Of a stretch of 43,169 bases of DNA, positions 30,931 to 38,621 are shown in pieces (the first letter of the stretch is position 1; the number at the start of each line of letters is the position of its first letter). Source of the DNA: JAKQHY01 sp034429475. GTDB lineage: Bacteria; Chloroflexota; Anaerolineae; B4-G1; SLSP01. The notes below the pieces were generated by a model. That model was not told the DNA's origin, made no database searches, and saw only the letters and a list, made by a program, of their open reading frames with translations. The stretch is taken from contig DAOUGD010000213.1 of assembly GCA_034429475.1 (NCBI GenBank), positions 1-43,169 on the forward strand, read 5' to 3'. A program made the translations under genes and the position numbers.

Positions 30931-31479
30931 ATGGAATCGCGAGAAAAAGTTCGGAATCGCAAACCGTTTGAAGAAGAGCAGGACGAACTGGATGAACGTG
31001 TCGTGGATATTACACGGGTGGCCAAAGTGATTAAAGGGGGCCGCACATTCCACTTCCGGGTAGTGGCCGTGGTAGGCGATAACAAAGGCCAGGTAGGATT
31101 GGGCATCGGCAAGGCGCGCACCGTTCCTGATGCAATTGCCAAGGCCACGACGCGCGCTCGTCAGGCGATGCACGTTATTCCACTGGAAGGCACCACGATT
31201 CCCCACGAGGTGACGGGGGTTTGCGGCGGCGCGGAAGTTCTCCTGCGCCCAGCTACGAAAGGTACCGGCGTGATCGCTGGGGGTGGCGTGCGCGCCGTGT
31301 TGGAAGCTGCCGGTATTCATGACGTACTCACGAAGTCCGGTGGCAGCGCGACGCAGGTTAACGTCGTTCAGGCGACGATGTCCGCACTGAATCAGTTGCG
31401 CTGGGTCGAAGAAGTGGCTCAGGAGCGCAACAAGCCGGTGGCAGAGGTGATGCCATTCTGGCGCAGGAGGAGTGCGTAA
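30931..31479 (+). CDS. rpsE: 30S ribosomal protein S5
   Basis: A 182-residue protein at the mRNA entry and decoding area. 'DERVVDITRVAKVIKGGRTF', 'FRVVAVVGDNKGQVGLGIGKA' and 'GTGVIAGGGVRAVLEAAGIHDVLTKSGGS' are family marks, the loop implicated in spectinomycin action included in 'VAKVIKGGRTFHF'. ATG at 30931 with a GGGAGG box; an upstream in-frame start would lie within rplR. Stop overlaps the rpmD start by one base. Confidence 0.98.
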   Translation: MESREKVRNRKPFEEEQDELDERVVDITRVAKVIKGGRTFHFRVVAVVGDNKGQVGLGIGKARTVPDAIAKATTRARQAMHVIPLEGTTIPHEVTGVCGGAEVLLRPATKGTGVIAGGGVRAVLEAAGIHDVLTKSGGSATQVNVVQATMSALNQLRWVEEVAQERNKPVAEVMPFWRRRSA

Positions 31480-31667
31480 TGGATAAGAAACTGCGTGTTA
31501 CGCTTGTGCGTAGTCCCATTGGTTATTCAACTCAGCAGAAACGCACCGTCAAAGCGTTGGGGCTGCGGAAGCTGAATCAAGTGGTGGAACTGCCGGACAA
31601 CCCTGCGGTGCGGGGAATGGTCAACAAAGTTCCGCACCTGGTTGTGGTTCAGGAAGTTGAAGAATAG
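31479..31667 (+). CDS. rpmD: 50S ribosomal protein L30
   Basis: A 62-residue protein of the 50S subunit. 'LRVTLVRSPIGYSTQQKRTVKALGLRKLNQVVEL' and 'VRGMVNKVPHLVVVQEV' match the family. Its ATG shares the A of the rpsE TAA stop, giving tight coupling. L30 is absent from some lineages, so its presence is mildly informative. Confidence 0.98.
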   Translation: MDKKLRVTLVRSPIGYSTQQKRTVKALGLRKLNQVVELPDNPAVRGMVNKVPHLVVVQEVEE

Positions 31668-31685
31668 AGTAGGGAGGCTATAGCA

Positions 31686-32165
31686 ATGAAGTTGCACGAT
31701 TTGCATCCTGATGCGGGGGCGACGAAGCGCAAAAAGCGTGTAGGGCGTGGTATTGCTGCCGGTCAGGGTAAGACGGCCGGGCGCGGTACCAAGGGCCAGA
31801 ATTCGCGCAGTGGCGGCGGAGTACGTCCTTACTTTGAAGGCGGTCAGTTGCCTCTGGTACGGAAGCTCCCGTTTGTGCGCGGTTATGGTTTTTTTAATCC
31901 TTATAAAACGGATTTTCAACCGGTGAATTTGGGACAACTTAGCGTATCTTTTGCGAGTGGCGCTGAAGTTTCCCCGGAGACGTTGGCCGCGGCGGGCCTG
32001 GTGAAGTCGGATGACCTGATAGTTATTTTAGGAGGGGGAGAAATCGATCACCCTCTAAAAGTATCTGCGCATCGCGTTTCGAATGCGGCGCGCGCTAAGA
32101 TCGAGGCCGCCGGCGGCGCTGTCGAGCTTTTACCCTGGACGCGCGGAGGGCATCGCACCCGTTAA
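31686..32165 (+). CDS. rplO: 50S ribosomal protein L15
   Basis: A 159-residue late-assembly 50S protein. The long glycine/lysine-rich N-terminal tail 'LHDLHPDAGATKRKKRVGRG' and 'KGQNSRSGGGVRPYFEGGQLPL' threads into 23S rRNA; the globular C-terminal half ends 'VELLPWTRGGHRTR'. GGGAGG box upstream; secY follows after 45 bases. Confidence 0.97.
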   Translation: MKLHDLHPDAGATKRKKRVGRGIAAGQGKTAGRGTKGQNSRSGGGVRPYFEGGQLPLVRKLPFVRGYGFFNPYKTDFQPVNLGQLSVSFASGAEVSPETLAAAGLVKSDDLIVILGGGEIDHPLKVSAHRVSNAARAKIEAAGGAVELLPWTRGGHRTR

Positions 32166-32210
32166 CTCAGCGGGTGATTCCGAAGCCTATCTGACGAAGG
32201 AGACTAACTG

Positions 32211-33551
32211 ATGATTTCGGCCTTGCTCAATGCGTTTAAACTTCCGGATTTGCGCCGGCGGATCCTTTACACCGTCTTGATTTTGGTGATTTACCGCATG
32301 GCGGCAAACATTCCTAGTCCCGGTGTTGACCGGACTGCGTTGCAGATGTTTTTCCAATCGGCGTCGCAGTCCGGCGCCGGCTCCTTTATGGGGTTGTTGG
32401 ACCTGTTGTCTGGGGGGGCCGTATCGAATTTCTCCGTGTTGGCTGCGGGCGTTTATCCGTATGTGACCGCGTCTCTGGTGTTGCAGTTGCTGCTCCCCAT
32501 TTTTCCAAAATGGGAGCAACGCATCAAGGACGAGGGCGAGGAAGGTCAACGGAAAATGAATCGTTGGACCTTCTACCTGACGGTGCCCCTGGCGCTCCTT
32601 CAGGCTTATGGTCAGGCGCAGCTCTTCCGCTCGGCTACTATCGGTACCCAGCAAATCCTGCCCAATTTCGGATGGGGCGCAGAACAGATTTTGCCGACTT
32701 TGACTCTGTTGCTCACGATGACTGCCGGCACCATGTTTGCGATCTGGCTCGGTGAATTGATCACGGAGCAAGGGATTGGGAATGGTTTATCCCTAATCAT
32801 CTTTGGAGGGATTGTGTCGCGTATCCCTTCAAGCCTGACTTCGATCTTGACGGAAGGCGGGGAAAACATTACCCTCACTGGCGTTATCTGGGCAGTCGTG
32901 TCCTTGGTATTGGTGGCTGTGATCATGTTCCTCATCGTCTTTGTCCAAAGCGGTGAGCGACGCGTGAAGGTACAGTACGGTAAGCGCGTGCGGGGAATGA
33001 AGGTCTATGGCGGCGGAAGTACGTATGTTCCCTTGAAGATTAACACGGCCGGCATGATCCCTTTGATTTTCGCGCAATCCATTCTGGCCTTTCCGGCGGT
33101 GATCGCCCAGTTTCTGCTGGGCTCGACCAATCCGAGCGTGACTAACTTCGCCAATGGTGTCATCGCATTCTTTGGTGGGCAGCATCCGTGGTATGCTCCC
33201 GTCTACTTCCTGGCCGTTGTCGGGTTTACCTACTTCTACACTTTTGTGATGATCGAGCAGCAGAATCTGCCCGAGATGTTGCAAAAGCAGGGCGGGTTCA
33301 TTCCGGGCGTGCGCCCTGGTAAGAAGACTGAAGAGTTTATCACTAGCATCTACCAGCGCATTACGTTGGTAGGGGCGTTATTCCTGGGGTTTGTGGCTGT
33401 GGTTCCCTACATCGTAGGAATTTTCATGGACTCAAACCAGATGTTGATTCAAAGTTCGGGTCTGTTGATTGTCGTCGGCACAGTGATGGACACGATGCGG
33501 CAACTGGAGGCGCAACTCTTGATGCGGAACTACGAAGGATTCCTGCGCTAA
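32211..33551 (+). CDS. secY: Protein translocase channel SecY
   Basis: A 446-residue, ten-helix channel protein of the Sec translocon. 'RILYTVLILVIYRMAANIPSPGVD' starts it; 'LDLLSGGAVSNFSVLAAGVYPYVTASL' holds the plug and helix 2 region; 'EQGIGNGLSLIIFGGIVSR', 'NTAGMIPLIFAQSILAFPAV' and 'GFIPGVRPGK' are family motifs. An AAGGAG box precedes the ATG. In most bacteria adk, map and infA follow it; here rpmJ comes next. Its products feed the two signal peptidases encoded upstream. Confidence 0.98.
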   Translation: MISALLNAFKLPDLRRRILYTVLILVIYRMAANIPSPGVDRTALQMFFQSASQSGAGSFMGLLDLLSGGAVSNFSVLAAGVYPYVTASLVLQLLLPIFPKWEQRIKDEGEEGQRKMNRWTFYLTVPLALLQAYGQAQLFRSATIGTQQILPNFGWGAEQILPTLTLLLTMTAGTMFAIWLGELITEQGIGNGLSLIIFGGIVSRIPSSLTSILTEGGENITLTGVIWAVVSLVLVAVIMFLIVFVQSGERRVKVQYGKRVRGMKVYGGGSTYVPLKINTAGMIPLIFAQSILAFPAVIAQFLLGSTNPSVTNFANGVIAFFGGQHPWYAPVYFLAVVGFTYFYTFVMIEQQNLPEMLQKQGGFIPGVRPGKKTEEFITSIYQRITLVGALFLGFVAVVPYIVGIFMDSNQMLIQSSGLLIVVGTVMDTMRQLEAQLLMRNYEGFLR

Positions 33552-33557
33552 AAGTTG

Positions 33558-33566
33558 TGGTATAAT
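33558..33566 (+). promoter_or_regulatory. Extended -10 promoter of the rpmJ-rpsM-rpsK-rpsD-rpoA unit
   Basis: TGGTATAAT with no clear -35 box at the expected distance. The TG plus G before a perfect TATAAT matches the extended -10 type. Predicted start near 33573, about 45 bases before rpmJ. Confidence 0.7.
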
Positions 33567-33618
33567 GTAAGGCCGTTGTGTAGTAGAGGCTAGAGTAATT
33601 AAGGTTAAGGAGCTGGAA

Positions 33619-33732
33619 ATGAAAGTATTACCATCTATCAAGCGGCGTTGCCCGAAGTGCAAGATTATTCGGCGACGGGGTGTGCTTCATGTCATTTGCG
33701 ATAACCCTAAGCATAAGCAGCGCCAGGGGTAA
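33619..33732 (+). CDS. rpmJ: 50S ribosomal protein L36
   Basis: A 37-residue zinc-binding protein, the smallest ribosomal protein. 'MKVLPSIKRRCPKC' and 'RRGVLHVICDNPKHKQRQG' are almost the universal sequence; ligands are Cys11, Cys14, Cys27 and His32, so this is the zinc form. An AAGGAG box precedes the ATG. The missing infA is normally just upstream. Confidence 0.97.
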   Translation: MKVLPSIKRRCPKCKIIRRRGVLHVICDNPKHKQRQG

Positions 33733-33754
33733 AGAGATTGGCGCGTGACTCTTG

Positions 33755-33774
33755 CTTGGCGCCTTTTCGCCAGG
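33755..33774 (+). promoter_or_regulatory. Hairpin in the rpsM leader
   Basis: A 7-bp stem CTTGGCG/CGCCAGG (one G/T pair) with loop CCTTTT lies in the 112-base gap between rpmJ and rpsM. In E. coli S4 binds the rpsM leader to repress the alpha operon; a similar role here is only inferred from position. Confidence 0.4.
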
Positions 33775-33844
33775 GATGAGTGATGGGTTAAAGAAGTTTT
33801 GCGTTTCACTTTTTTTGATTCGCTTAGAGGAGGCTGGATAAACT

Positions 33845-34234
33845 ATGGCACGTATAGCAGGGGTTGATCTTCCGCGCAATAAGCGCATTGAGATTGCGCT
33901 CACGTATGTTTACGGTATTGGGCGCAAGAGCAGCAATGATATTTTACAACGAGCGGGGATCGATCCTGATAAACGCGAGAAGGATTTGACGGAGTCCGAG
34001 CTGGCGGCCTTGCGTGATATTGTCGATCATGACTATGTCGTCGAAGGCGATTTGCGGCGCGATGTCCAGATGAACATCAAGCGTCTGATCGAAATCGGCT
34101 CCTACCGTGGCTTGCGCCATCGGCGCAACCTGCCGGCACATGGACAACGGACTCGTACCAATGCGCGCACCAAGCGCGGACCGAAAAAGACGGTTCCAGG
34201 GCGCGGGCGTCGTCGTGGGTCAAAGAAAAAGTAA
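33845..34234 (+). CDS. rpsM: 30S ribosomal protein S13
   Basis: A 129-residue 30S head protein forming intersubunit bridges. 'ARIAGVDLPRNKRIEIALTYVYGIGRKSS' and 'SYRGLRHRRNLPAHGQRTRTNARTKRGPKKTVPG' are diagnostic; the basic tail ends in repeated lysines reaching the tRNAs. GAGGAGG box upstream. A short bulged hairpin lies in the 77-base gap before rpsK. Confidence 0.99.
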   Translation: MARIAGVDLPRNKRIEIALTYVYGIGRKSSNDILQRAGIDPDKREKDLTESELAALRDIVDHDYVVEGDLRRDVQMNIKRLIEIGSYRGLRHRRNLPAHGQRTRTNARTKRGPKKTVPGRGRRRGSKKK

Positions 34235-34311
34235 GATTGGCTTGCCCCTGTGGCAGCCTGGTGCGCTGGTTTTGATTCAAGGTATTTTATTAGGAGAATT
34301 CAGGAGGCTTT

Positions 34312-34716
34312 ATGGCTAAACGTCAGGCACGAACTGCGCGGAGAATAACTCGTCGCGTACGGCGGAATGTCCCCCGCGGCTGTATGTACATTAAGACGAC
34401 GTTTAACAACACAATTGTGACCGTGACTGACCCTCAGGGGAATGTTATTCGTTGGTCAAGCGCCGGGGCAGTAGGTTTCAAGGGGACTCGCAAGAGCACA
34501 CCTTTTGCTGCGCGGACGGCTGCCGAGAAGGTGGCCAAGGAAACTGTGGAAAATGATGGTATGCAAGAGGTGGACGTTTTTGTGAAGGGCGCTGGCCCGG
34601 GACGTGAAGCCTCGTTGCGGGCGATTGCTGCTGCTGGATTGCGGGTGCGCTCCATTGTGGATACGACGCCAATTCCCCATAATGGCTGTCGTGCCCCTAA
34701 GAGACGGCGCGTGTAA
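34312..34716 (+). CDS. rpsK: 30S ribosomal protein S11
   Basis: A 134-residue platform protein of the 30S subunit. 'GCMYIKTTFNNTIVTVTDPQGNVIRWSSAG' and 'KGAGPGREASLRAIAAAGLRV' followed by 'DTTPIPHNGCRAPKRRRV' are near-universal motifs. The N-terminal 20 residues are basic and variable. AGGAGG box precedes the ATG. Confidence 0.99.
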   Translation: MAKRQARTARRITRRVRRNVPRGCMYIKTTFNNTIVTVTDPQGNVIRWSSAGAVGFKGTRKSTPFAARTAAEKVAKETVENDGMQEVDVFVKGAGPGREASLRAIAAAGLRVRSIVDTTPIPHNGCRAPKRRRV

Positions 34717-34745
34717 GGCCAGAGTAGAGATAGTAGGGAGAAAAT

Positions 34746-35384
34746 ATGGCAAGGTATATTGGTCCTGCATGTAAGCTTTGTCGTCGTGAGGGGATGAAGT
34801 TGTTCCTCAAAGGGGATAAGTGCTATACGGATAAATGCCCATTTGAGCGACGTGCTTACCCCCCCGGTCAGCATGGCAAGGGGGCTGGTTTCCAGCGCCG
34901 CAAGCTGTCCGATTATGCGATGCAGTTGCGTGAAAAACAAAAGGCGCGCCGCATTTACGGCGTGTTAGAACGTCAATTCCGCCGCTATTTCCATGTGGCG
35001 TTGCGTCGCCCCGGTATGACGGGGGAGAACTTGTTGGCTGTGTTGGAAACTCGCTTGGATAATGTGGTGTATCGTCTGGGACTGGCCGACTCGCGGGCGG
35101 CAGCGCGTCAGTTGGTATCCCATGGGCATTTCACCGTGAATGGACGGAAGACTGACGCGCCGTCTTTCTTGGTGCGGCCAAGCGACACAGTCAGTGTGCG
35201 CTCAGAAAGCCGGCAGGCCAAGTACTTCAAGGAACGCCGGGAACTGATGGGGAAGCGTCAAGTGCCTGCTTGGTTAAGTTTTGATGAAGAGACATTGGAT
35301 GCGCGAGTGTTGGCTTTCCCCGCTCGCTCAGAGATCGACGTTCCGATTGAGGAGCAGTTGATCGTTGAATTCTACTCACGCTAA
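34746..35384 (+). CDS. rpsD: 30S ribosomal protein S4, zinc form
   Basis: A 212-residue 16S-binding assembly initiator at the mRNA entry site. The N-terminus has the zinc-type ligands Cys9, Cys12, Cys26 and Cys31; then 'RRAYPPGQHGKG' and the S4 RNA-binding domain 'LETRLDNVVYRLGLADSRAA' with 'RQLVSHGHFTVNGRK'. Likely repressor of this unit by analogy with E. coli. Starts 29 bases after rpsK. Confidence 0.99.
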   Translation: MARYIGPACKLCRREGMKLFLKGDKCYTDKCPFERRAYPPGQHGKGAGFQRRKLSDYAMQLREKQKARRIYGVLERQFRRYFHVALRRPGMTGENLLAVLETRLDNVVYRLGLADSRAAARQLVSHGHFTVNGRKTDAPSFLVRPSDTVSVRSESRQAKYFKERRELMGKRQVPAWLSFDEETLDARVLAFPARSEIDVPIEEQLIVEFYSR

Positions 35385-35401
35385 AGCAGACAGGAGGCGA
35401 T

Positions 35402-36364
35402 ATGTTGATAGCGCCAGTTCTGCCTAAGGTTGAGGTTGCGGTCAATGCTGAGCAGTATGGCCGGTATATTATCGGCCCGCTGGAAAGTGGCTACGGGGTG
35501 ACGCTGGGGAATTCCCTGCGCCGGGTCTTGCTTTCTTCGCTGGAAGGAACTGCCATCACGGCAGTACGAATTACGGATATTCCGCATGAGTTTACTGCCG
35601 TTCCTGGCGTGCGTGAAGATGTAATCCAAATCATCCTTCAGCTCAAGAAGGTGCGGCTTGCTATGGAAGGTGAAGGCACCCAATATATGACGTTGCGGGT
35701 GGAAGGCCCGGGTATGGTTACCGCCAGCGACATCATTGCCCCACCGGAAATTGAGATACTGAATCCTGAACTCTACTTATTCACAGTAGATGATGAGAGT
35801 GTCCATCTTGACTTCGAGTTTACGGTTGAGAAAGGGCGGGGGTATCTCTCTTCTGAAGGGCGGGGGCGTATGCCCATCGGCGTTTTGCCGGTAGATGCTA
35901 TTTTCAGCCCAGTGCGTCGGGTGAACTTCCGTGTCGAGCAAGCTCGCGTCGGTCAGTTAACCAACTATGATCGTCTGGCGATGGATGTCTGGACCGATGG
36001 TCGGATTGCGCCCCTGGATGCGTTGAAAGAATCGGCACGGATCTTGGTGACACACTTGCGCCTGATCGCCGGCGCCGAGTTGGAAGAAGAGTTGGAATTT
36101 GATACGACGGCTCAAAGAGAATCCATCCCGCATCAGGCCTATGCCACGCCTATTGAGGACTTGGGTCTGGGGGTACGGGTTTATAATGCGCTGAAGCGTA
36201 CCGGTATTTCCAATGTAGGTGAAGTGTTGGAAATGTTGGCGCGGGGGCGGGATGCGATGTTGTCCATTCGCAATTTCGGCGAGAAATCTCTTGACGAGTT
36301 GGTGCTGCAACTTAAAGAGAAGGATTTTTGGACAGACGAAGCTGAAGCGGCGATTGCAATTTAG
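35402..36364 (+). CDS. rpoA: RNA polymerase alpha subunit
   Basis: A 320-residue subunit that nucleates polymerase assembly. The N-terminal domain has 'GPLESGYGVTLGNSLRRVLLSSLEGTA' with the dimerisation and beta-binding region; the C-terminal domain begins at about 250. In that domain Arg259, Asn262 and Lys265 match the E. coli DNA-contact residues Arg265, Asn268 and Lys271, so UP-element recognition is likely kept. Start ATG with AGGAGG 5 bases upstream; 17-base gap after rpsD. Confidence 0.99.
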   Translation: MLIAPVLPKVEVAVNAEQYGRYIIGPLESGYGVTLGNSLRRVLLSSLEGTAITAVRITDIPHEFTAVPGVREDVIQIILQLKKVRLAMEGEGTQYMTLRVEGPGMVTASDIIAPPEIEILNPELYLFTVDDESVHLDFEFTVEKGRGYLSSEGRGRMPIGVLPVDAIFSPVRRVNFRVEQARVGQLTNYDRLAMDVWTDGRIAPLDALKESARILVTHLRLIAGAELEEELEFDTTAQRESIPHQAYATPIEDLGLGVRVYNALKRTGISNVGEVLEMLARGRDAMLSIRNFGEKSLDELVLQLKEKDFWTDEAEAAIAI

Positions 36365-36431
36365 CCAGGGTTGATAAAGAGCCTGGTCGAGTTTTATCGG
36401 GAAGTGTACCAGCTTCCTATCTTGAGAGTGT

Positions 36432-36440
36432 TGGTATAAT
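36432..36440 (+). promoter_or_regulatory. Extended -10 promoter before rplQ
   Basis: TGGTATAAT without a recognisable -35 box, about 18 bases before the rplQ ATG, so the leader is very short. A CCAGG/CCTGG hairpin with a short T-run (about 36366-36398) between rpoA and this site may partially end the upstream unit. Confidence 0.65.
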
Positions 36441-36457
36441 AGTCAGGAGGTTGTATC

Positions 36458-36841
36458 ATGCGACACCGCGTCGCGGGTAAAAAGTTAGGTCGTCCGGTGG
36501 GACATCGGACTGCATTGCGTCGTACTTTGGTGACGGAGTTGTTCCGGCATGGACGGATTCGCACTACACGCGCTAAGGCGGAAGCTGTTCGGGGCCAGGC
36601 TGAAAAACTGGTCACCCTGGCTAAGCGCGGCCTTTCAGCCGGGGAAACCAGCCCGGCGCGTGAACTCCATGCGCGCCGTTTGGCTGCGGGACGCCTAAAC
36701 GATCCGCAGGTCGTGCAGGCACTTTTCAGTGAAATTGCCCCCCGTTATCGGGATCGTCCGGGTGGTTACACCCGGATGTTGAAGGTGGGAATGCGCAAGG
36801 GCGATGCTGCTCCCCTTGTACTTTTAGAGTTGGTTGAATAA
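36458..36841 (+). CDS. rplQ: 50S ribosomal protein L17
   Basis: A 127-residue protein near the exit tunnel. 'MRHRVAGKKLGRPVGHRTALRRTLVTEL' and 'IRTTRAKAEAVRGQAEKLVTLAKRG' are diagnostic; the end 'YTRMLKVGMRKGDAAPLVLLELVE' fits the family. AGGAGG box upstream. Followed after 62 bases by truA, as in many bacteria. Confidence 0.99.
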   Translation: MRHRVAGKKLGRPVGHRTALRRTLVTELFRHGRIRTTRAKAEAVRGQAEKLVTLAKRGLSAGETSPARELHARRLAAGRLNDPQVVQALFSEIAPRYRDRPGGYTRMLKVGMRKGDAAPLVLLELVE

Positions 36842-36903
36842 GGTTGGGGATTGCTAAGGATTATCCTCGGTCTTTGACTGTCGAACTGCCCTAGGAAGTT
36901 TGG

Positions 36904-37656
36904 ATGCGCATTAAAGCCGTCATTGCGTATGATGGTACCGATTACGGTGGGTTTCAGCGGCAGAAAAACGCTCCCAGCATCCAACAGGGCCTAGAAGAAG
37001 CTCTGGAGACATTAATAGGCGCTCCTACCGGCATTGTAGCCGCCGGTCGCACGGATGCCGGAGTTCATGCCGAAGGGCAAGTGATTGCGTTTGATACGCT
37101 ATGGCCCCATTCGTTGACTGATTTGCAGCGGGGACTTAATGCGTTGCTTCCAGAGGCAATTGCAGTTTTGAGGCTTGACGTCGTGGCGGATAATTTTCAT
37201 CCACGGTACGCGGCGTTGCGTCGGTGTTATCGTTATGCACTTTACCTGGCCCCTGTGCGTAATCCATTGGTGAGCCGTTATAGTTTGCACATCATGCGCC
37301 CGTTAAACCTCGATGCTATGCAGGCAGCGGCGCAAAACCTTGTAGGCCAGCATGATTTCGCGGCATTTGGTTCACCCCCTAAAGGTGAAAACACTATTCG
37401 GGAAGTCTATCAGGCTGAATGGTCTACTGAAGGCGATTGGTTATATTTTGATATTTCCGCAAATGCCTTCTTGTACCGGATGGTGCGGATGTCAGTGGGA
37501 ACTTTGCTGAGGGTGGGATACGGTGCATTGACCCTCAATGACTTTGGCGAGATTCTACAGAATCGCGAGCGCCGGCGTGCGGGTCCTGCGGTAAAGGCTA
37601 GAGGGCTGTGTCTACGACACGTTGTTTATCCTAATGAGATGTTCTCGGTTAGCTGA
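36904..37656 (+). CDS. truA: tRNA pseudouridine(38-40) synthase
   Basis: A 250-residue enzyme converting uridines 38-40 of the tRNA anticodon arm to pseudouridine. The catalytic aspartate is Asp51 in 'AAGRTDAGVHAEGQV'. 'AYDGTDYGGFQRQ', 'RYAALRRCYRY', 'HDFAAFGSP' and 'ISANAFLYRMVRMSVGTLLRVG' are other family blocks. Length is normal. TAGGAAG precedes the ATG. Commonly sits between rplQ and rplM, as here. Confidence 0.98.
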   Translation: MRIKAVIAYDGTDYGGFQRQKNAPSIQQGLEEALETLIGAPTGIVAAGRTDAGVHAEGQVIAFDTLWPHSLTDLQRGLNALLPEAIAVLRLDVVADNFHPRYAALRRCYRYALYLAPVRNPLVSRYSLHIMRPLNLDAMQAAAQNLVGQHDFAAFGSPPKGENTIREVYQAEWSTEGDWLYFDISANAFLYRMVRMSVGTLLRVGYGALTLNDFGEILQNRERRRAGPAVKARGLCLRHVVYPNEMFSVS

Positions 37657-37688
37657 GGTCTCATTTTTTAGGTTGAAGTGAGGAGAAG

Positions 37689-38135
37689 GTGAAACGACTA
37701 AACATAAACAAAACTTACGTAGTTAAGCCAGGTGACGTGGAGCGTCAATGGTATGTAGTGGATGCTTCAGGTCAAACCTTGGGACGGCTGGCGACCCGGA
37801 TCGCGAGTGTGTTGCGGGGCAAGCATCGGCCACAGTATAGCCCTTACGAAGATGTAGGGGACTACGTTGTGGTAATTAATGCCGAGAAAGTGCATACCAC
37901 CGGGCGGAAACTCGATCAGAAACGGTATTACCATTATTCGGGGTATCCGGGCGGCCTTAGTGAAGTGACTCTGCGCCGTCAGTTGGAACAACATCCTGAG
38001 CGCGTCATTGAGCACGCCGTGAAGGGCATGTTGCCGCGTGGCCCATTGGGACGTCGGATGTTCAAGAAGTTGAAGGTGTATGCCGGCCCTGAACATCCTC
38101 ATACAGCACAACAACCCCAGGTTATGGAATTTTAA
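37689..38135 (+). CDS. rplM: 50S ribosomal protein L13
   Basis: A 148-residue early-assembly 50S protein. 'RQWYVVDASGQTLGRLATRIASVLRGKHRPQY' and 'HAVKGMLPRGPLGRRMFKKLKVYAG' are diagnostic. GTG start with GGAGAAG upstream; an internal ATG would remove the conserved start. It and S9 form the usual pair. Confidence 0.98.
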   Translation: MKRLNINKTYVVKPGDVERQWYVVDASGQTLGRLATRIASVLRGKHRPQYSPYEDVGDYVVVINAEKVHTTGRKLDQKRYYHYSGYPGGLSEVTLRRQLEQHPERVIEHAVKGMLPRGPLGRRMFKKLKVYAGPEHPHTAQQPQVMEF

Positions 38136-38150
38136 GGAGACGGTTAGCTT

Positions 38151-38537
38151 ATGTACTACGAAGGTTTAGGACGTCGCAAGACAGCCACGGCGCGGGTTCG
38201 CCTCCACACTGGCGGCAGTGGCCAGTGTGTTGTCAACGGGAAACCCTCCGCGGAATACTTTGGCCGTGAGGCAGACTGGAAGAATTTAAGCGAACCGTTG
38301 CGGCTTACGCAAACAGAAGGTCAATTTGACATCACTGTTTTGGTAAGCGGCGGCGGTATTACCGGTCAATCTGAAGCTGTGCGCATGGGGATTGCACGTG
38401 CATTGCTCAAGGTGGACCCCGAATTTCGTTCTTCCTTGCGGAAGATGGGGTTACTGAGCCGTGATGCGCGTGAAAAGGAACGTAAAAAGCCCGGCCTCAA
38501 ACGTGCGCGCAAAGCTCCACAATATACCAAGCGTTAA
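38151..38537 (+). CDS. rpsI: 30S ribosomal protein S9
   Basis: A 128-residue protein whose C-terminal tail reaches the P-site tRNA. 'GLGRRKTATARVRLHTG' opens, 'GGGITGQSEAVRMGIARALL' is central and 'RDAREKERKKPGLKRARKAPQYTKR' is the tail, ending with the conserved 'KR'. AAGGAG box overlaps the end of rplM. A strong hairpin follows and closes the ribosomal gene run. Confidence 0.99.
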   Translation: MYYEGLGRRKTATARVRLHTGGSGQCVVNGKPSAEYFGREADWKNLSEPLRLTQTEGQFDITVLVSGGGITGQSEAVRMGIARALLKVDPEFRSSLRKMGLLSRDAREKERKKPGLKRARKAPQYTKR

Positions 38538-38564
38538 GGCTGATTTCTACAATCAGTTGGTTCG

Positions 38565-38595
38565 CCAGGTAGGCTGACGTAAGCAGCCTACCTGG
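38565..38595 (+). terminator. Hairpin terminator after rpsI
   Basis: A perfect 12-bp stem CCAGGTAGGCTG/CAGCCTACCTGG with a 7-base loop, followed by TTGTT. The T-run is weak, as in most hairpins of this window. Confidence 0.75.
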
Positions 38596-38621
38596 TTGTT
38601 ATGTAGGTAAGGGCGGTGAAG

